64,000 nucleotides of DNA from PMP191F sp047602185 (GCA_047602185.1 JASGHY010000001.1:1240001-1304000); one strand, 5' to 3'; shown: positions 1 through 9,799, numbered from the stretch's first letter. The notes: generated from the sequence alone by a model not told the origin. Numbers and translations: made by a program.

Positions 1-2046
1 TTATCCTTTCCCCAAATAAACCGTCTCTCCCTGTTTCAGGGTCATGAGCTCGATCTGTTTCAGGTGCTGGTGGGTCTGTATCAGGATCATCAGTTCTTCA
101 TTGGAGTGGGGCCTTTGCATATCGCGCTGGTTCTCTTCGATCATCTTTTTGATCTTGCGCAGCTTTAATGAGCGGACAGTATCCAATACATACTTTTTCT
201 CAAAGTCGTCGATCTCGTCTTTGAAGATACGGGCATTGATATTGCCGTCCTTACCCTCCGCAAATTGCCTGAAGGCTTTGTAGTCGTTTATGCGTTTTAC
301 TTCATCTTTAAAGATGGCGTCAGACTTAATATCCTGTTCCCATGCTTTGCTGAGCTCATAAGGAAAACTGGTGATGGCAATAGTGAGGGAGCTTACTTCC
401 TGGTCGGAGTTGTAAATAAAATCGCTCATAGCAGGAACACCGGTTGACAATACCATGTTCTTATAAACATCAAATAACTTCTGGTGACCGGCATTTTCAA
501 ACAATTCAGGTATTTCACTGAACTCCCTGAAAATATACTCGCACATTTTACCCTGGTCATCCATTATCTGGTGACCAAATTCCAGTAAGGCTTTCAGTAA
601 TGCTTTTTCCTGCAGCTCATCCTTATGCAGCAGGTTAAATACATTGTCTTCAAAGTTTGCCTGCTCACCAGCCCGTGCATTCTCTTCAAAAAACCTGGCT
701 TCTTCAACAGGTAATTTACTTTCCTGTTTGGCGAGCTTATCGCGTATAAATTTATTAACGAGATTATTCAATCCCGTTTCTTCAATGTGCAGCAACTCGG
801 CGCATCGCCTGATATAATCCTGCTGGCGGGTAAAATCTTCCGCCTTATTGATCTTGGAAATGGTTTCTGCTACCTGGTTTACAATAGCAGCTTTTTTAGT
901 AGAGTCATTACCGGCATCCTGTAAGGATACTTCCAGTTGGAAGAAGATAAAGTCCTTCTTATTTTCCCTGACAAACTCCCTGAAACTTTCAGCACCAACC
1001 TTGTTTACATAACTGTCGGGGTCTTCTTTATCAGGGATCAATACCAGTTTTACATTCAGGCTTTCTTCCAATGCCATATCAAGGCCACGAAGTGCAGCTT
1101 TGATACCGGCGCCATCGCCATCGTAAATAATGGTAAGGTTGTCCGTATATTTTTTGATCAGTCTTAGCTGATCAATGGTAAGTGAAGTACCACCGGAAGC
1201 CACTACGTTCTCAATACCGGCCTGGTGCAGTGATATAACGTCTGTATAACCTTCCACCAGCAAACACTCATCCTGTTTGTCAATGGCCTGTCGTGCAAAA
1301 TAGGAGCCATAAAGGATCCTGCTTTTTACATACAGCTCATTTTCGGGCGTATTGATATACTTCGGCGCACGGTCATTTTTAGCAATGATACGCGCACCAA
1401 ACCCTATTACCTTACCTGTTTGATTGTGAACAGGGAAGATGATACGGCCACGATAATTGTCTACAGGCCGCTCGTCGCGTACTACAACAAGACCACTTTT
1501 GGCAAGGTATTCAAGGCTGTATTGCGATTCCAGTGCTTTGCGGGCAAAGGCATCACGTTCCTGCAAGCAATAACCCAGTTGAAATTTGCGGATGATCTCT
1601 TCACTGAATCCCCTTTGTTCAAGATAGCTGAGACCTACACTTTCACCTTCTTCATTATTGAACAGGATATCAGAAAAGTACTTCTGGGCAAAGTTGTTGA
1701 TGATATAGAGACTATCGGCAACCTGTTGTTTTTCCCTTATTTCAGGGCTTACCTCGGTTTCCTCTACTTCAATATTGTAGCGGTTGGCCAGCCAGCGCAG
1801 GGCTTCCACATAGGAGTACTTTTCGTGCTCCATGAGAAAGCTGATGGAATTGCCGCTTTTGCCGCAACCGAAACATTTATAGATCTCTTTGGCCGGAGAT
1901 ACAGTAAAGGAGGGCGATTTTTCGTTGTGGAAAGGGCAGAGCCCCAGGTAGTTAGTACCTCTTCTTTTCAGCTTTACAAAGCTGCCTACCACATCTACTA
2001 CGTCGATGCGGTTCTGGATCTGCTGTATCGTTTGTTGAGTAATCAC
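1..2046 (-). CDS. dnaG: DNA primase
   Basis: Complete 681-residue DnaG, the RNA-primer synthase of the replisome that works with the DnaB helicase. The N-terminal CHC2 zinc finger is visible (C37, H40, C58, C61; CPFHNEKSPSF then CFGCG). The catalytic core carries the TOPRIM signatures VEGYTD (about residue 265) and DGDGAG (about residue 305), with the conserved ASGGTSLT between them. The rest is the variable helical C-terminal helicase-interaction region. Length is normal for Bacteroidota primases. The stop codon is at the first bases of the window. The 5' region (2047-2421) is shared with a divergent gene. Identification is secure. Confidence 0.97.
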   Translation of the reverse strand: MITQQTIQQIQNRIDVVDVVGSFVKLKRRGTNYLGLCPFHNEKSPSFTVSPAKEIYKCFGCGKSGNSISFLMEHEKYSYVEALRWLANRYNIEVEETEVSPEIREKQQVADSLYIINNFAQKYFSDILFNNEEGESVGLSYLEQRGFSEEIIRKFQLGYCLQERDAFARKALESQYSLEYLAKSGLVVVRDERPVDNYRGRIIFPVHNQTGKVIGFGARIIAKNDRAPKYINTPENELYVKSRILYGSYFARQAIDKQDECLLVEGYTDVISLHQAGIENVVASGGTSLTIDQLRLIKKYTDNLTIIYDGDGAGIKAALRGLDMALEESLNVKLVLIPDKEDPDSYVNKVGAESFREFVRENKKDFIFFQLEVSLQDAGNDSTKKAAIVNQVAETISKINKAEDFTRQQDYIRRCAELLHIEETGLNNLVNKFIRDKLAKQESKLPVEEARFFEENARAGEQANFEDNVFNLLHKDELQEKALLKALLEFGHQIMDDQGKMCEYIFREFSEIPELFENAGHQKLFDVYKNMVLSTGVPAMSDFIYNSDQEVSSLTIAITSFPYELSKAWEQDIKSDAIFKDEVKRINDYKAFRQFAEGKDGNINARIFKDEIDDFEKKYVLDTVRSLKLRKIKKMIEENQRDMQRPHSNEELMILIQTHQHLKQIELMTLKQGETVYLGKG

Positions 2047-2077
2047 GAACCGTCAAATTTAGTACAAAACAGCGTTT

Positions 2078-2101
2078 AAAAAGTACCCTTCTGTACTTTT
2101 T
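2078..2101. other. Perfect hairpin in the dnaG upstream region
   Basis: AAAAAGTAC / CCTTCT / GTACTTTTT forms a 9-bp stem with a 6-nt loop. It lies 32 bp upstream of the dnaG start in the 375-bp divergent gap 2047-2421, which otherwise shows no gene. The symmetrical A and T tracts resemble an intrinsic terminator, but no gene would end there, so it may be a 5'-UTR structure or a relic. Confidence 0.35.
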
Positions 2102-2421
2102 AGGTTACAATTTGTATTTATATAGTTACAAACTGTACTCGTTTACAATAGGTTATGAGTTGGCTGCCCGAGTAGTGAATAAGGAAATGCCCAAAACTGT
2201 ATTGATAGAGGTGCCAGAACATAGAAGTACCGGGTGTTTAAACGAATGAAGTGAACCCTGCTTTATAAGGCTTTGTTAAGAGATGAATAAGCACATAAGG
2301 GGTGCAAAACTTTATAGAGATATTGAACTGTATGCCGGAGAAGTTTCTTAAATTAGATTAAGTTCATTACCCGCATAAGCAACCAGCTCTTTTATTTTTC
2401 TTCACTTTAAATTTTTCTCCC

Positions 2422-2796
2422 ATGGTTACAACTACAGAAGTAGCACAGCTCTCAAGAGAATGCAATGCCTGGAGGGAGACATTGCGTTCGTATCGCGATG
2501 AATTTAACACACTCATCGGAAGATTGCAGGAAGTGGCCGCCCGGCAAACAGACAAGGACATACTCTGTGAAGTAGAACACCTCGACAACCAGTTACACAT
2601 CCAGCTCATCAACATTCACGATCTTAAGCAGGCTATTAAAAATCACCAACGGCAAATCAGTTCAGCAATGGCAATTCCCGGAACAGAAGATCCTTCTGCC
2701 GACCATGAGCAACTTTTTGACGGATACCAAACCCAGGTAAGCATGCTCCAGGAGCTGCACCATGAGTTTAACAACTTTTTGAGCCAGGTACGATAA
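2422..2796 (+). CDS. Small helical (coiled-coil) hypothetical protein
   Basis: 124 residues, no signal peptide or membrane segment. The sequence is rich in Glu, Gln, His and Leu with heptad-like spacing (RECNAWRETLRSYRDEF, LDNQLHIQLINIHDLKQ, LQELHHEFNNFLSQVR), which suggests a three-helix or coiled-coil soluble protein. I do not recognise the family. It is followed by a terminator hairpin that overlaps its stop codon, and it faces away from dnaG, so it is probably monocistronic. The ATG at 2422 is the only sensible start. Function unknown. Confidence 0.7.
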   Translation: MVTTTEVAQLSRECNAWRETLRSYRDEFNTLIGRLQEVAARQTDKDILCEVEHLDNQLHIQLINIHDLKQAIKNHQRQISSAMAIPGTEDPSADHEQLFDGYQTQVSMLQELHHEFNNFLSQVR

Positions 2797-2817
2797 CCAG
2801 ATCAGCCTGGCTTTTTT
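2782..2817 (+). terminator. Intrinsic terminator after the small helical protein
   Basis: AGCCAGG (2782-2788) pairs with CCTGGCT (2806-2812), followed by a run of six T (2812-2817). The stem overlaps the stop codon of the 2422 gene. An inner CCAG/CTGG pairing is an alternative fold. Confidence 0.6.
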
Positions 2818-2921
2818 GTTTGTAATGAAGTGCGGTATCCGCATTTCTGTCTTGCTATCTGCATAGGTAAGCGAAAGGTTTGCCTGTGTTGGTATAATAA
2901 CTATCCAATCACCATTAAAAA

Positions 2922-5066
2922 ATGATTGCCATGCCTGAATTTGATACCTCACACGTAAAAAATATTGTCTTGCTGGGGCATGCCGGCTCTGGTAAGACAA
3001 CATTGGCGGAGTGTATGCTCTTTGAAGCAGGCCTTATCAACCGCCGCGGCTCTGTACAGGAGCGCAATACTGTAAGTGATTACCACGAACTGGAACAGGA
3101 ACGTGGAAGCTCGGTATTCTCTACACTAATGCATAGCCGATGGCGGGGATATAAGATCAATATTATAGATACACCGGGATATGATGACTTTGCCGGCGAT
3201 GTGGTAAGCGCCTTACGTGTGGCAGATACAGGCGTAATGTTATTGAATGCAGTGGCCGGTGTGGAAGTAGGTACAGATGTTATCTGGGAATACACAGAGC
3301 AATTTAAAACGCCTACCATTTTTGCAGTAAACAAACTGGATGACGACAACGCTGATTTTGAGAATACGGTGGCAGAAGCAAAAAGTCATTTTGGTTCTAA
3401 AATAGTAGTGGTACAATATCCTTTGCAGCAGGGTGTGGGTTTTCACTGCATCATTGATGTATTGAGGATGACGATGTACAAGTTCAGGGATACCGGCGGT
3501 AAGCCTGATAAAATGCCGATACCGGAGCAGGAAAAAGAACGTGCTGACCAACTGCACCGCGAACTGGTAGAGGCGATAGCAGGCAATGACGAGAGCCTGA
3601 TGGAGAAGTATTTTGAAAAAGGCGAACTGGACGAAGACGAAATGCGTGAGGGTATGAAGAAAGCCATGATCAATCACGACCTGTTTCCCCTGTTCTGTCT
3701 TTCTGCGGAAAGAAATATGGGCAGCGGCCGTTTGATGGGCTTTATTGACAATGTTTGCCCCAGTGCTAATGAAATGCCGCCACAGGTTACCCAAAATGCA
3801 GAGAAGCTTCCCTGTGATATACAGGGGCCACCCTGCATCTTTATTTATAAAACAGTATCTGAACCGCATGTTGGTGAGCTCTCTTTCTTCAAAGTGTATT
3901 CAGGCACCATTAAAAGTGGTATGGAGCTGGTAAATGAAACTACCGGCAGTGCAGAAAAGCTCAACCAGCTTTTTGTGGTAGAAGGCAACAAACGAATTAA
4001 TGTAAATGAACTGGTGGCCGGTGACATTGGTGCTACATTGAAATTGAAAAATACGCATGTCAATAATACGTTGCATGATAAAGGGAAAAGCATAGAGCTG
4101 TACCCGATTGTTTTCCCTTCACCCAATATGACGATGGCAATAGAGTCTGTAAAGAAAGGGGAGGAGGAAAAGCTATCTATTGCATTACACCAGCTACGTG
4201 ATGAAGACCCGACGGTACTGGTGGAATATTCACCCGAACTGAGGCAAACACTCATTCATTGCCTGGGTGAGTTACATCTGTCAGTTATTAAATGGAAAAT
4301 AGAGCATCAGCAAAATATGGAAGTGCGGTTTATCAGGCCACGTATTCCTTATCGCGAAACGATCCGTCGCAAGGCTGATGCTAATTACAGGCATAAAAAG
4401 CAATCCGGTGGTGCCGGGCAGTTTGGTGAAGTGTTTATGCGTATAGAGCCCTGGTACGATGGTATAGCTGAGCCGGAAGGGTTGAATGTAAGAGCGCGTG
4501 AGGAATTTCCGCTTGACTGGGGTGGCAAACTGGTCTATTACAATTGTATTGTAGGCGGTGCTATTGATACGCGCTTTCTGCCCTCTATATTAAAAGGCGT
4601 AATGGAAAAGATGCATGAAGGGCCGTTGACGGGTTCCTATGTACGTGATGTGCGCGTGAGTGTGTATGATGGTAAAATGCACCCTGTAGATTCCAATGAT
4701 ATCTCTTTCAAGATAGCGGGTATGATGGCGTTTAAGGAAGCATTCCGAAATGCTGATCCGCAGATACTGGAGCCCGTGTACCAGGTAGATGTAATGTGCC
4801 CTGATGAACTGACCGGTGCGGTGATCGGTGAACTGCAAACCCGTCGCGCAATGGTAGAGGGCATGGATGCAGAAGGACATTTTACAAAGATCACAGCAAC
4901 GGTGCCATTGGCAGAAATGCACAACTATTCATCCTCATTGCGTTCCATTACACAGGGACGCGCAAGGTTTTCGATGCGTTTCCGTGAATATGCTGCCGTA
5001 CCTGTAGATCTGCAACGCAAGCTGCAGGAAGATTATGGAAAGGTTGAGAAGATGGAAGTATCGTGA
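2922..5066 (+). CDS. Elongation factor G-like translational GTPase
   Basis: 714 residues with full EF-G architecture: GTP-binding domain with P-loop GHAGSGKT (residues 19-26), switch-II DTPGYDDF (about 83-90) and NKLD (about 136-139), then domains II to V ending in a typical EF-G C domain (EYAAVPVDLQRKLQEDY). The P-loop GHAGSGKTT differs from the AHIDAGKTT of housekeeping EF-G, and there are no neighbouring rpsG/rpsL/tuf genes. This places it in the EF-G-like (FusA2-type) paralogue group, whose exact role is unsettled. Start: ATG 2922 or ATG 2931 (MPEFDT), both in frame. It is followed by a strong bidirectional terminator. Confidence 0.88.
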   Translation: MIAMPEFDTSHVKNIVLLGHAGSGKTTLAECMLFEAGLINRRGSVQERNTVSDYHELEQERGSSVFSTLMHSRWRGYKINIIDTPGYDDFAGDVVSALRVADTGVMLLNAVAGVEVGTDVIWEYTEQFKTPTIFAVNKLDDDNADFENTVAEAKSHFGSKIVVVQYPLQQGVGFHCIIDVLRMTMYKFRDTGGKPDKMPIPEQEKERADQLHRELVEAIAGNDESLMEKYFEKGELDEDEMREGMKKAMINHDLFPLFCLSAERNMGSGRLMGFIDNVCPSANEMPPQVTQNAEKLPCDIQGPPCIFIYKTVSEPHVGELSFFKVYSGTIKSGMELVNETTGSAEKLNQLFVVEGNKRINVNELVAGDIGATLKLKNTHVNNTLHDKGKSIELYPIVFPSPNMTMAIESVKKGEEEKLSIALHQLRDEDPTVLVEYSPELRQTLIHCLGELHLSVIKWKIEHQQNMEVRFIRPRIPYRETIRRKADANYRHKKQSGGAGQFGEVFMRIEPWYDGIAEPEGLNVRAREEFPLDWGGKLVYYNCIVGGAIDTRFLPSILKGVMEKMHEGPLTGSYVRDVRVSVYDGKMHPVDSNDISFKIAGMMAFKEAFRNADPQILEPVYQVDVMCPDELTGAVIGELQTRRAMVEGMDAEGHFTKITATVPLAEMHNYSSSLRSITQGRARFSMRFREYAAVPVDLQRKLQEDYGKVEKMEVS

Positions 5067-5124
5067 CGGTACAATAAGATAAAACTAATAAACATAGTGT
5101 TTATGTAGTGTGGTGATAGATAGA

Positions 5125-5154
5125 AAAAGCCGCATCGTAACTGATGCGGCTTTT
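5125..5154. terminator. Bidirectional intrinsic terminator
   Basis: Perfect 12-bp stem AAAAGCCGCATC / GATGCGGCTTTT with a 6-nt loop (GTAACT). It sits between the convergent EF-G-like gene (plus) and the PepSY-like gene (minus), with A/T tracts suited to ending transcription from both sides. Confidence 0.9.
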
Positions 5155-5173
5155 ATGTGGTTCGAATATAAGT

Positions 5174-5662
5174 TTATTGAAGTTGTTTGAAGAAGGACAT
5201 TTCACCGTTGGGAGATACCTGTAAAATGATCTCGTGTTTTTCATTGGTCAGTTCTACGAAATAAGAAAGTGGTTCATGTACAGGTTCATAAAAGTAGTTG
5301 ATATCATTATCGTTCTCCTGGTTGTCTTCAAATTTCAGTACCTGTGCCACTACATAGTCAGGATAATGCTTATCTATCTGTTTGATGCTTTTTTCAGGTA
5401 AAGCTGTTTCTTCTACGTTTTGCATAGTGCCCATCAGGTTATTATCAAAGTCATAATAAGCTGTTAAGGTTTCACCCTTTTGCTCAAAAGTTACTTTGTC
5501 AAATCCTCCACCTTTTATCCAGGTAGCCTGTGCGGCTGCAGGGAAATCTTCATGAAAATGATCTACTGTGATCTCATTGATCTTTTCTTCACCTTTATCT
5601 TTTGCAAATGCGCTGCTGGTAATACCTGCGGCCATAAGGGCCATAACAATTATCTGTTTCAT
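5174..5662 (-). CDS. Exported PepSY-like (BLIP-like) small protein
   Basis: 162 residues with a clear signal peptide (MKQIIVMALMAAGITSSAFA, cleavage about residue 20). The mature part has the pattern of Bacteroidota PepSY-like exported proteins: a Phe-Pro-x-A-x-x-A-x-W motif (DFPAAAQATWIKG), an aromatic repeat (LTAYYDFDNNLMGTMQN) and a second half-repeat (IDKHYPDYVVAQVLKFED...YFVELTNEKHEIILQVSPNGE). These proteins are periplasmic, often found near signalling genes, and of unknown function. The 194-bp upstream gap (5663-5856) holds no gene. The assignment is from fold-like motifs only. Confidence 0.75.
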   Translation of the reverse strand: MKQIIVMALMAAGITSSAFAKDKGEEKINEITVDHFHEDFPAAAQATWIKGGGFDKVTFEQKGETLTAYYDFDNNLMGTMQNVEETALPEKSIKQIDKHYPDYVVAQVLKFEDNQENDNDINYFYEPVHEPLSYFVELTNEKHEIILQVSPNGEMSFFKQLQ

Positions 5663-5856
5663 GTTGCTCTGTTTTTAGTATAAGTATTTAATTGTTCCTT
5701 ATATCAGATAGCAACCGGTAAAAACAGTTTAATGCAGGTTTGTTAACCGAATGTTGTTGGATAGGTTATTGGTAATAAGTTATAGGTATGTTAAACGGGG
5801 TGTTGTAAAACAAGTTTCCCTATAAGAATACAATATTGTATTGTTGACTGCAATCT

Positions 5857-6432
5857 TTATACAGGTGCCCTGGGGCGGATAGATGTTATATTCCTTCTTT
5901 GCAGGCAATCATCCCTTCGAGGTAATAATATAATGATGCTGCGAATGTTTTCAGGAGCTCTTGCCCTTATGGCCGGACTACTTTTTTCTTTTCTTTGTTT
6001 GGTTGTTGTTGCTGCCTTCTCAAGCCGCGCACATTCTTCAGGAGTTCGTAATGCGATGGCTCTTTTACGGCTTTGTATTACCGGGTATTGTATCTCTTTG
6101 CGATAGCCCCAATTGTAGAGTTGCTGTTGTAAAACTGTGAGTATAGTCTTCTCATCTGCTTCCTCATGTAATAACTGAATAGCTACTGCTGTAAGTTTTT
6201 TGTAGAGATCGTACAATTTCCAGGCCGGTGGTAATGGCTTGTACACAGTAGCTGCCAGTTTGGACGCCACTCCCAACTTTGCTGCAGACTGCCTGCTTTT
6301 TTCAAAACGCTTGCTGGTCTTTACCCGTCTGCCGGTAAGTGAGCTCCTGCGCCGGATGTACCATTTGTTGTGCAACCGGTAAAACGTAAGTCCGCACATG
6401 GAACGTTCAAATTTATGTACTCCCTGTCGCAT
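5857..6432 (-). CDS. Bacteroidota orphan protein, basic N-terminal half
   Basis: 191 residues, very basic. The N-terminal part (FYRLHNKWYIRRRSSLTGRR, then RFEKSRQSAAKLGVASKLA, then LYKKLTAVAIQLL) resembles a short family that I recognise as widespread and often multicopy in Bacteroidota genomes, with no known function. The C-terminal 40 residues are low-complexity and Arg-rich and may be a drifted extension. It stands alone between the PepSY-like gene and a long repeat-rich spacer, so it may belong to a mobile or variable spot. No catalytic motif is visible. Confidence 0.65.
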   Translation of the reverse strand: MRQGVHKFERSMCGLTFYRLHNKWYIRRRSSLTGRRVKTSKRFEKSRQSAAKLGVASKLAATVYKPLPPAWKLYDLYKKLTAVAIQLLHEEADEKTILTVLQQQLYNWGYRKEIQYPVIQSRKRAIALRTPEECARLEKAATTTKQRKEKSSPAIRARAPENIRSIIILLPRRDDCLQRRNITSIRPRAPV

Positions 6433-6459
6433 ACATTGATGGCATTGGTAGAATGATGA

Positions 6460-7180
6460 AAACCATCAACAGCATAATGATGACTAAAGGATGGGTGCTA
6501 AAGAAATGCAAAAATGCTAAACGCTCAACGCCTAATGCTGAACGCGAAAGGCATTAATGCACTGGGTTGATCCAAATAAGGCCAAACGATGATTTTCTGT
6601 AGGCTGGCTGTATCATTGCTGTATTATTCCTGTATCAGCGCTCCATCTATCGGCCGGGGTAAGTCCGTGGTTTCTAAAAGAGGTTAAGTTAAGGCTGAAT
6701 GCTAATACAGGTTATAGGTTTTAAGTTGTAGGTTATAAGTACAGCTAAACGCGGAACGCTCAACGCGAATACAAGTCCGGAAGAATGTTAACAGCTTGAA
6801 AGGTTGATAAGTTGACAAGGAGAATGTGCAAATATGCAAATTTGCTAATGTGCGAATGGAAAAGGAACCGGGAATCAGGTATTAGGTGCTAGCTGTTAGT
6901 TAAATACAGGTTGGCAGTTAGCAATTTGCAGTTACCGCTAATACAAGCGGCGAGCTTTGAGCTATGAGCCGCGAGGAATACAAGTTGGCAGTAAAACCAG
7001 TCAATAGTCAATGGTCAATAGTGAATACGAGTCACGAGCAAATACAGGAAGACCTGTTGTTTTGATCAAATTTCAAACATCAGATCTCAAATCCAGTATC
7101 TGGTATCCCATTTCACGTTTGACATTTCACCTTTCACGCTCCCTCTCACGATTGCCGTCTGCCGATTCACGATCCTGAAA
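6460..7180. repeat. Degenerate word-like repeat array, AATACA-punctuated
   Basis: Gene-free spacer made of blocks of closely related 6-10-mers, for example GCTAAACGC/GAACGC/CAACGC (6510-6545, 6744-6768), GTTATAGG/TTTTAAG/TTGTAGG/TTATAAG (6712-6742), GTCAATA/GTCAATG/GTCAATA (7000-7022) and TTTCACG/TTTCACC/TTTCACG (7111-7138). Many blocks are separated by the spacer AATACAAG or AATACAGG (for example about 6703, 6769, 6894, 6940, 6977, 7034). The stretch lies between the orphan protein and the 3' end of the histidine kinase gene. No ORF, tRNA or terminator is evident. Related blocks occur at 15507-15860 and 19857-20046. Confidence 0.75.
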
Positions 7181-7196
7181 CATGGAACTTGCTTTC

Positions 7197-9197
7197 TCAG
7201 CTTCCTGCCTTATGGTCTATAATGGTGAAGAAGAATGTGCAACCTTCGCCGGGTTCTGCATCTACCCATATCTGACCGCCATGCAGCTCGGCTATCTTTT
7301 TACAATGGGCAAGACCAATACCCGAACCTTCATATTCACTCCTGTTGTGCAGTCGCTGGAAAATAATAAAGATCCGTTGCCTGTGCTGTGGCTCCAGTCC
7401 AATGCCATTGTCCTGTACAGAGAATTTATAGAAACCGTTCTCGCGGTATGACCTGATCTCAATAACTGGCTTTACACCCTGCTTCTTAAACTTTATCGAG
7501 TTGCTGATAAGGTTCTGGAACATCAGCTTTAGTTCAGTAGGATAGGCACTTACAACCGGCAATACTTCAGAATGGATCTCTGCATCATTTTCTTTGATCA
7601 CTTTGTCAAGATCGGCTAATACATCAGCCAGGATCAAATTACAATCCACTTGCTTAATTTCCTTTTCACGGCCAATGCGTGAATAATCCAGCAGGTCTTT
7701 GATCAGGATCTTCATCCTGTCGGATGAGTGAAGGATATAATCAAGGTATTTATCGGCAGTAGGATCCAGTTTGCCACGGTATTGTTTACGTAATAATTCT
7801 ACGAAACTGGAAGTGGTGCGCAAAGGTTCCTGCAGGTCGTGCGAGGCTACGTAAGCAAACTGCTCCAGTTCTTTATTCTTGCTTTCCAGTTCGGCTGTAC
7901 GTTGCTGTACTTTCTTTTCGAGTAAGTTATAGGCATCACGCAGTTCATTTTCCAGTCTTTTCTTTTCCGAGATATCGCGGATGGCTGCCATTACCAGTAA
8001 ACCTTCATCTGTTTGTAAAGGGCTCAGGCTGATCTCAACAGGAAATTCTTCACCGTTCTTGCGCTTTCCCTGTAATACCAGCACATGCATTGGTCTGAAC
8101 TGCGCATCTTTGGAATACCGTTCGCGATGTTTTGGGTGATGACTACGAAAGCGTGATGGAATAAGCAGTTCAACAGCATTACCTAATAACTCTTCGCTTT
8201 TATAACCGAATACGGGTTCGCACTGGTTATTGGCCAGCTGTATAATGCCGGCTTCATCAGCAATTACAATAGCATCGGGTGCTGATTCAAGCAAGCCTTT
8301 GAATTTATGTTGTTCCTGTGCTGTTTTACTGATACTTTTTTCCAGTGCTTCAGACATGGTATTGAAGCTGATTGCCAGTTTACCAATCTCATCACCTGAA
8401 AATGACTGGGCTTTGCGGCTGAAATCGCCCCTGGTAACAGCCTGTGCAGAAAGTAATATTTCATTAAGCCCTTTCTGGATGCCACGGCTTACGGCAATTG
8501 CCAGTCCGAGTCCTGTACATTCCACCAGCAATGCTACACCAAACAATACTTTCAATACCAGGTTCTCGAGCCAGCGCGAACCTTCGCCAAGCGTGTAGGA
8601 AAATTCATCTTCCAGTACAGTTAGTTTAGCATTAATAGGATCTATCTCTGATAAAATTTCATTGATGCGTTGTGGTGACGGGGCAGGGGAGTTTATTTCG
8701 TCGTGTAGTTTCTGTCCAATAGGAATAAAGTCCGCTACCTGGTTGTCTGCGGCAGTCCACACTTCAATAGCCCTGTGGATATAACGGTTTTTATGAAAAT
8801 ACCTGAACAGCCGTACCATTCCCTGCACATCTTCAGGGTGGTTGCGCCCTTCTACAAAGCCCTGTTTGGTGATCTCCATATCGGGATCTTTTTTGTTCAT
8901 CTCTGCAAGCGCCTTGTGATCGCCCATGGGCACCTTCATGAACAGCAAAAAGGCTTTATAGTCTGCTTCATCATGCGTACGACTATATTTCTGCAATTGG
9001 TACATGGCATCCTTCTGGGCTTTAGACCATAAGCCTTCACCACCTACATAGGCCCGTACAGACGACAGTGTGCTGATAGAAAAGAAGAGTACTGCTAGTT
9101 CCAGTGCAATCAGTGCAGCCATGATGCCTACAGTAAAATAGAGCTTCCTGGCAATGGATATTCTATTATACCACCGGTAAGAGGATTTTTTTTCCAT
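7197..9197 (-). CDS. Membrane PAS-domain sensor histidine kinase
   Basis: 666 residues. TM1 (about 20-43), a periplasmic sensor segment (about 44-210), TM2 (about 215-237), a HAMP linker (about 238-290), and a PAS domain (about 300-415, starting LLESAPDAIVIADEAG and ending with the PAC-like DISEKKRLE). A coiled linker leads to a HisKA domain with phospho-acceptor H453 in SHDLQEPLR. The ATPase domain has N box NLISNSIKF, G1 DNGIGL and G2 GSGIGLA. The DLQEPLR H-box is the kind found in phytochrome-like kinases. No receiver domain is fused and no response regulator is adjacent, so its partner is unknown. It is followed on the minus strand by the word-repeat spacer. Confidence 0.93.
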   Translation of the reverse strand: MEKKSSYRWYNRISIARKLYFTVGIMAALIALELAVLFFSISTLSSVRAYVGGEGLWSKAQKDAMYQLQKYSRTHDEADYKAFLLFMKVPMGDHKALAEMNKKDPDMEITKQGFVEGRNHPEDVQGMVRLFRYFHKNRYIHRAIEVWTAADNQVADFIPIGQKLHDEINSPAPSPQRINEILSEIDPINAKLTVLEDEFSYTLGEGSRWLENLVLKVLFGVALLVECTGLGLAIAVSRGIQKGLNEILLSAQAVTRGDFSRKAQSFSGDEIGKLAISFNTMSEALEKSISKTAQEQHKFKGLLESAPDAIVIADEAGIIQLANNQCEPVFGYKSEELLGNAVELLIPSRFRSHHPKHRERYSKDAQFRPMHVLVLQGKRKNGEEFPVEISLSPLQTDEGLLVMAAIRDISEKKRLENELRDAYNLLEKKVQQRTAELESKNKELEQFAYVASHDLQEPLRTTSSFVELLRKQYRGKLDPTADKYLDYILHSSDRMKILIKDLLDYSRIGREKEIKQVDCNLILADVLADLDKVIKENDAEIHSEVLPVVSAYPTELKLMFQNLISNSIKFKKQGVKPVIEIRSYRENGFYKFSVQDNGIGLEPQHRQRIFIIFQRLHNRSEYEGSGIGLAHCKKIAELHGGQIWVDAEPGEGCTFFFTIIDHKAGS

Positions 9198-9217
9198 GGG
9201 CAGTTTTTAAAAGCAGG

Positions 9218-9799
9218 TTACTGTACAAAGGCCATAGGATAGGCGGCCTTTATTTTACCTTTTACTATTTTATCCAGTTTGGTTTTCATTAACGTTCTCT
9301 TTAAAGGCTTCAGGTAATCAAGATACAGAATACCCTCTGTGTGATCATATTCATGCTGTATCATTCTTGCTGTAGCCCCGCTGAAAACCTTGCTTTGTGG
9401 TTGAAAGTTTCTGTCAAGATATTCAATGGTAATGCTCCATGGGCGTTCTATTTCAGCAGCCAGTGCAGGGATGCTCAGGCAACCTTCTTCATCAAACCAT
9501 GTTTTGTAGGAAGTATCAATAATGCGGGCATTGATAAATGTTTCCTGGATGCCTTCGTCGCCGTCAAAAAAATCCTCCCGTTCCTGCGGTGAAAAATTCT
9601 TATACGTCTGTAAACTATCTATTATGAAAATTTTTACCGGGTAATTAACCTGGGGAGCAGCAAGGCCGCAACCTTTGGCCCCATACATGGTTTGCCACAT
9701 ATCGTCAATTAACTGTTGCAGATGGGGGTATTGCTCGTCAATATCCGAACAATTCTGCCGCAGAATACTATGCCCATAAGCGACTATCGGAAGTACCAT
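9218..9799 (-). CDS. def: Peptide deformylase
   Basis: 193 residues. Removes the N-formyl group from nascent proteins, using a metal ion held by Cys and two His. All three signature motifs are present: GCGLAAPQ (43-50), EGCLS (105-109, ligand C107) and HEYDH (149-153, ligands H149 and H153, catalytic E150). Length is typical. It lies 20 bp upstream of the histidine kinase on the same strand, so the two may be co-transcribed, and is separated from the PhyH-type gene by a hairpin. Identification is secure. Confidence 0.97.
   Translation of the reverse strand: MVLPIVAYGHSILRQNCSDIDEQYPHLQQLIDDMWQTMYGAKGCGLAAPQVNYPVKIFIIDSLQTYKNFSPQEREDFFDGDEGIQETFINARIIDTSYKTWFDEEGCLSIPALAAEIERPWSITIEYLDRNFQPQSKVFSGATARMIQHEYDHTEGILYLDYLKPLKRTLMKTKLDKIVKGKIKAAYPMAFVQ

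Noticed and set aside
2078..2101. Terminator for a lost gene upstream of dnaG
   Set aside because: The hairpin is real, but no remnant of a coding region ending there was found, so it is listed only as a hairpin.
6460..7180. CRISPR array
   Set aside because: Repeats are short, degenerate and of changing sequence, with no fixed repeat-spacer period and no cas genes.
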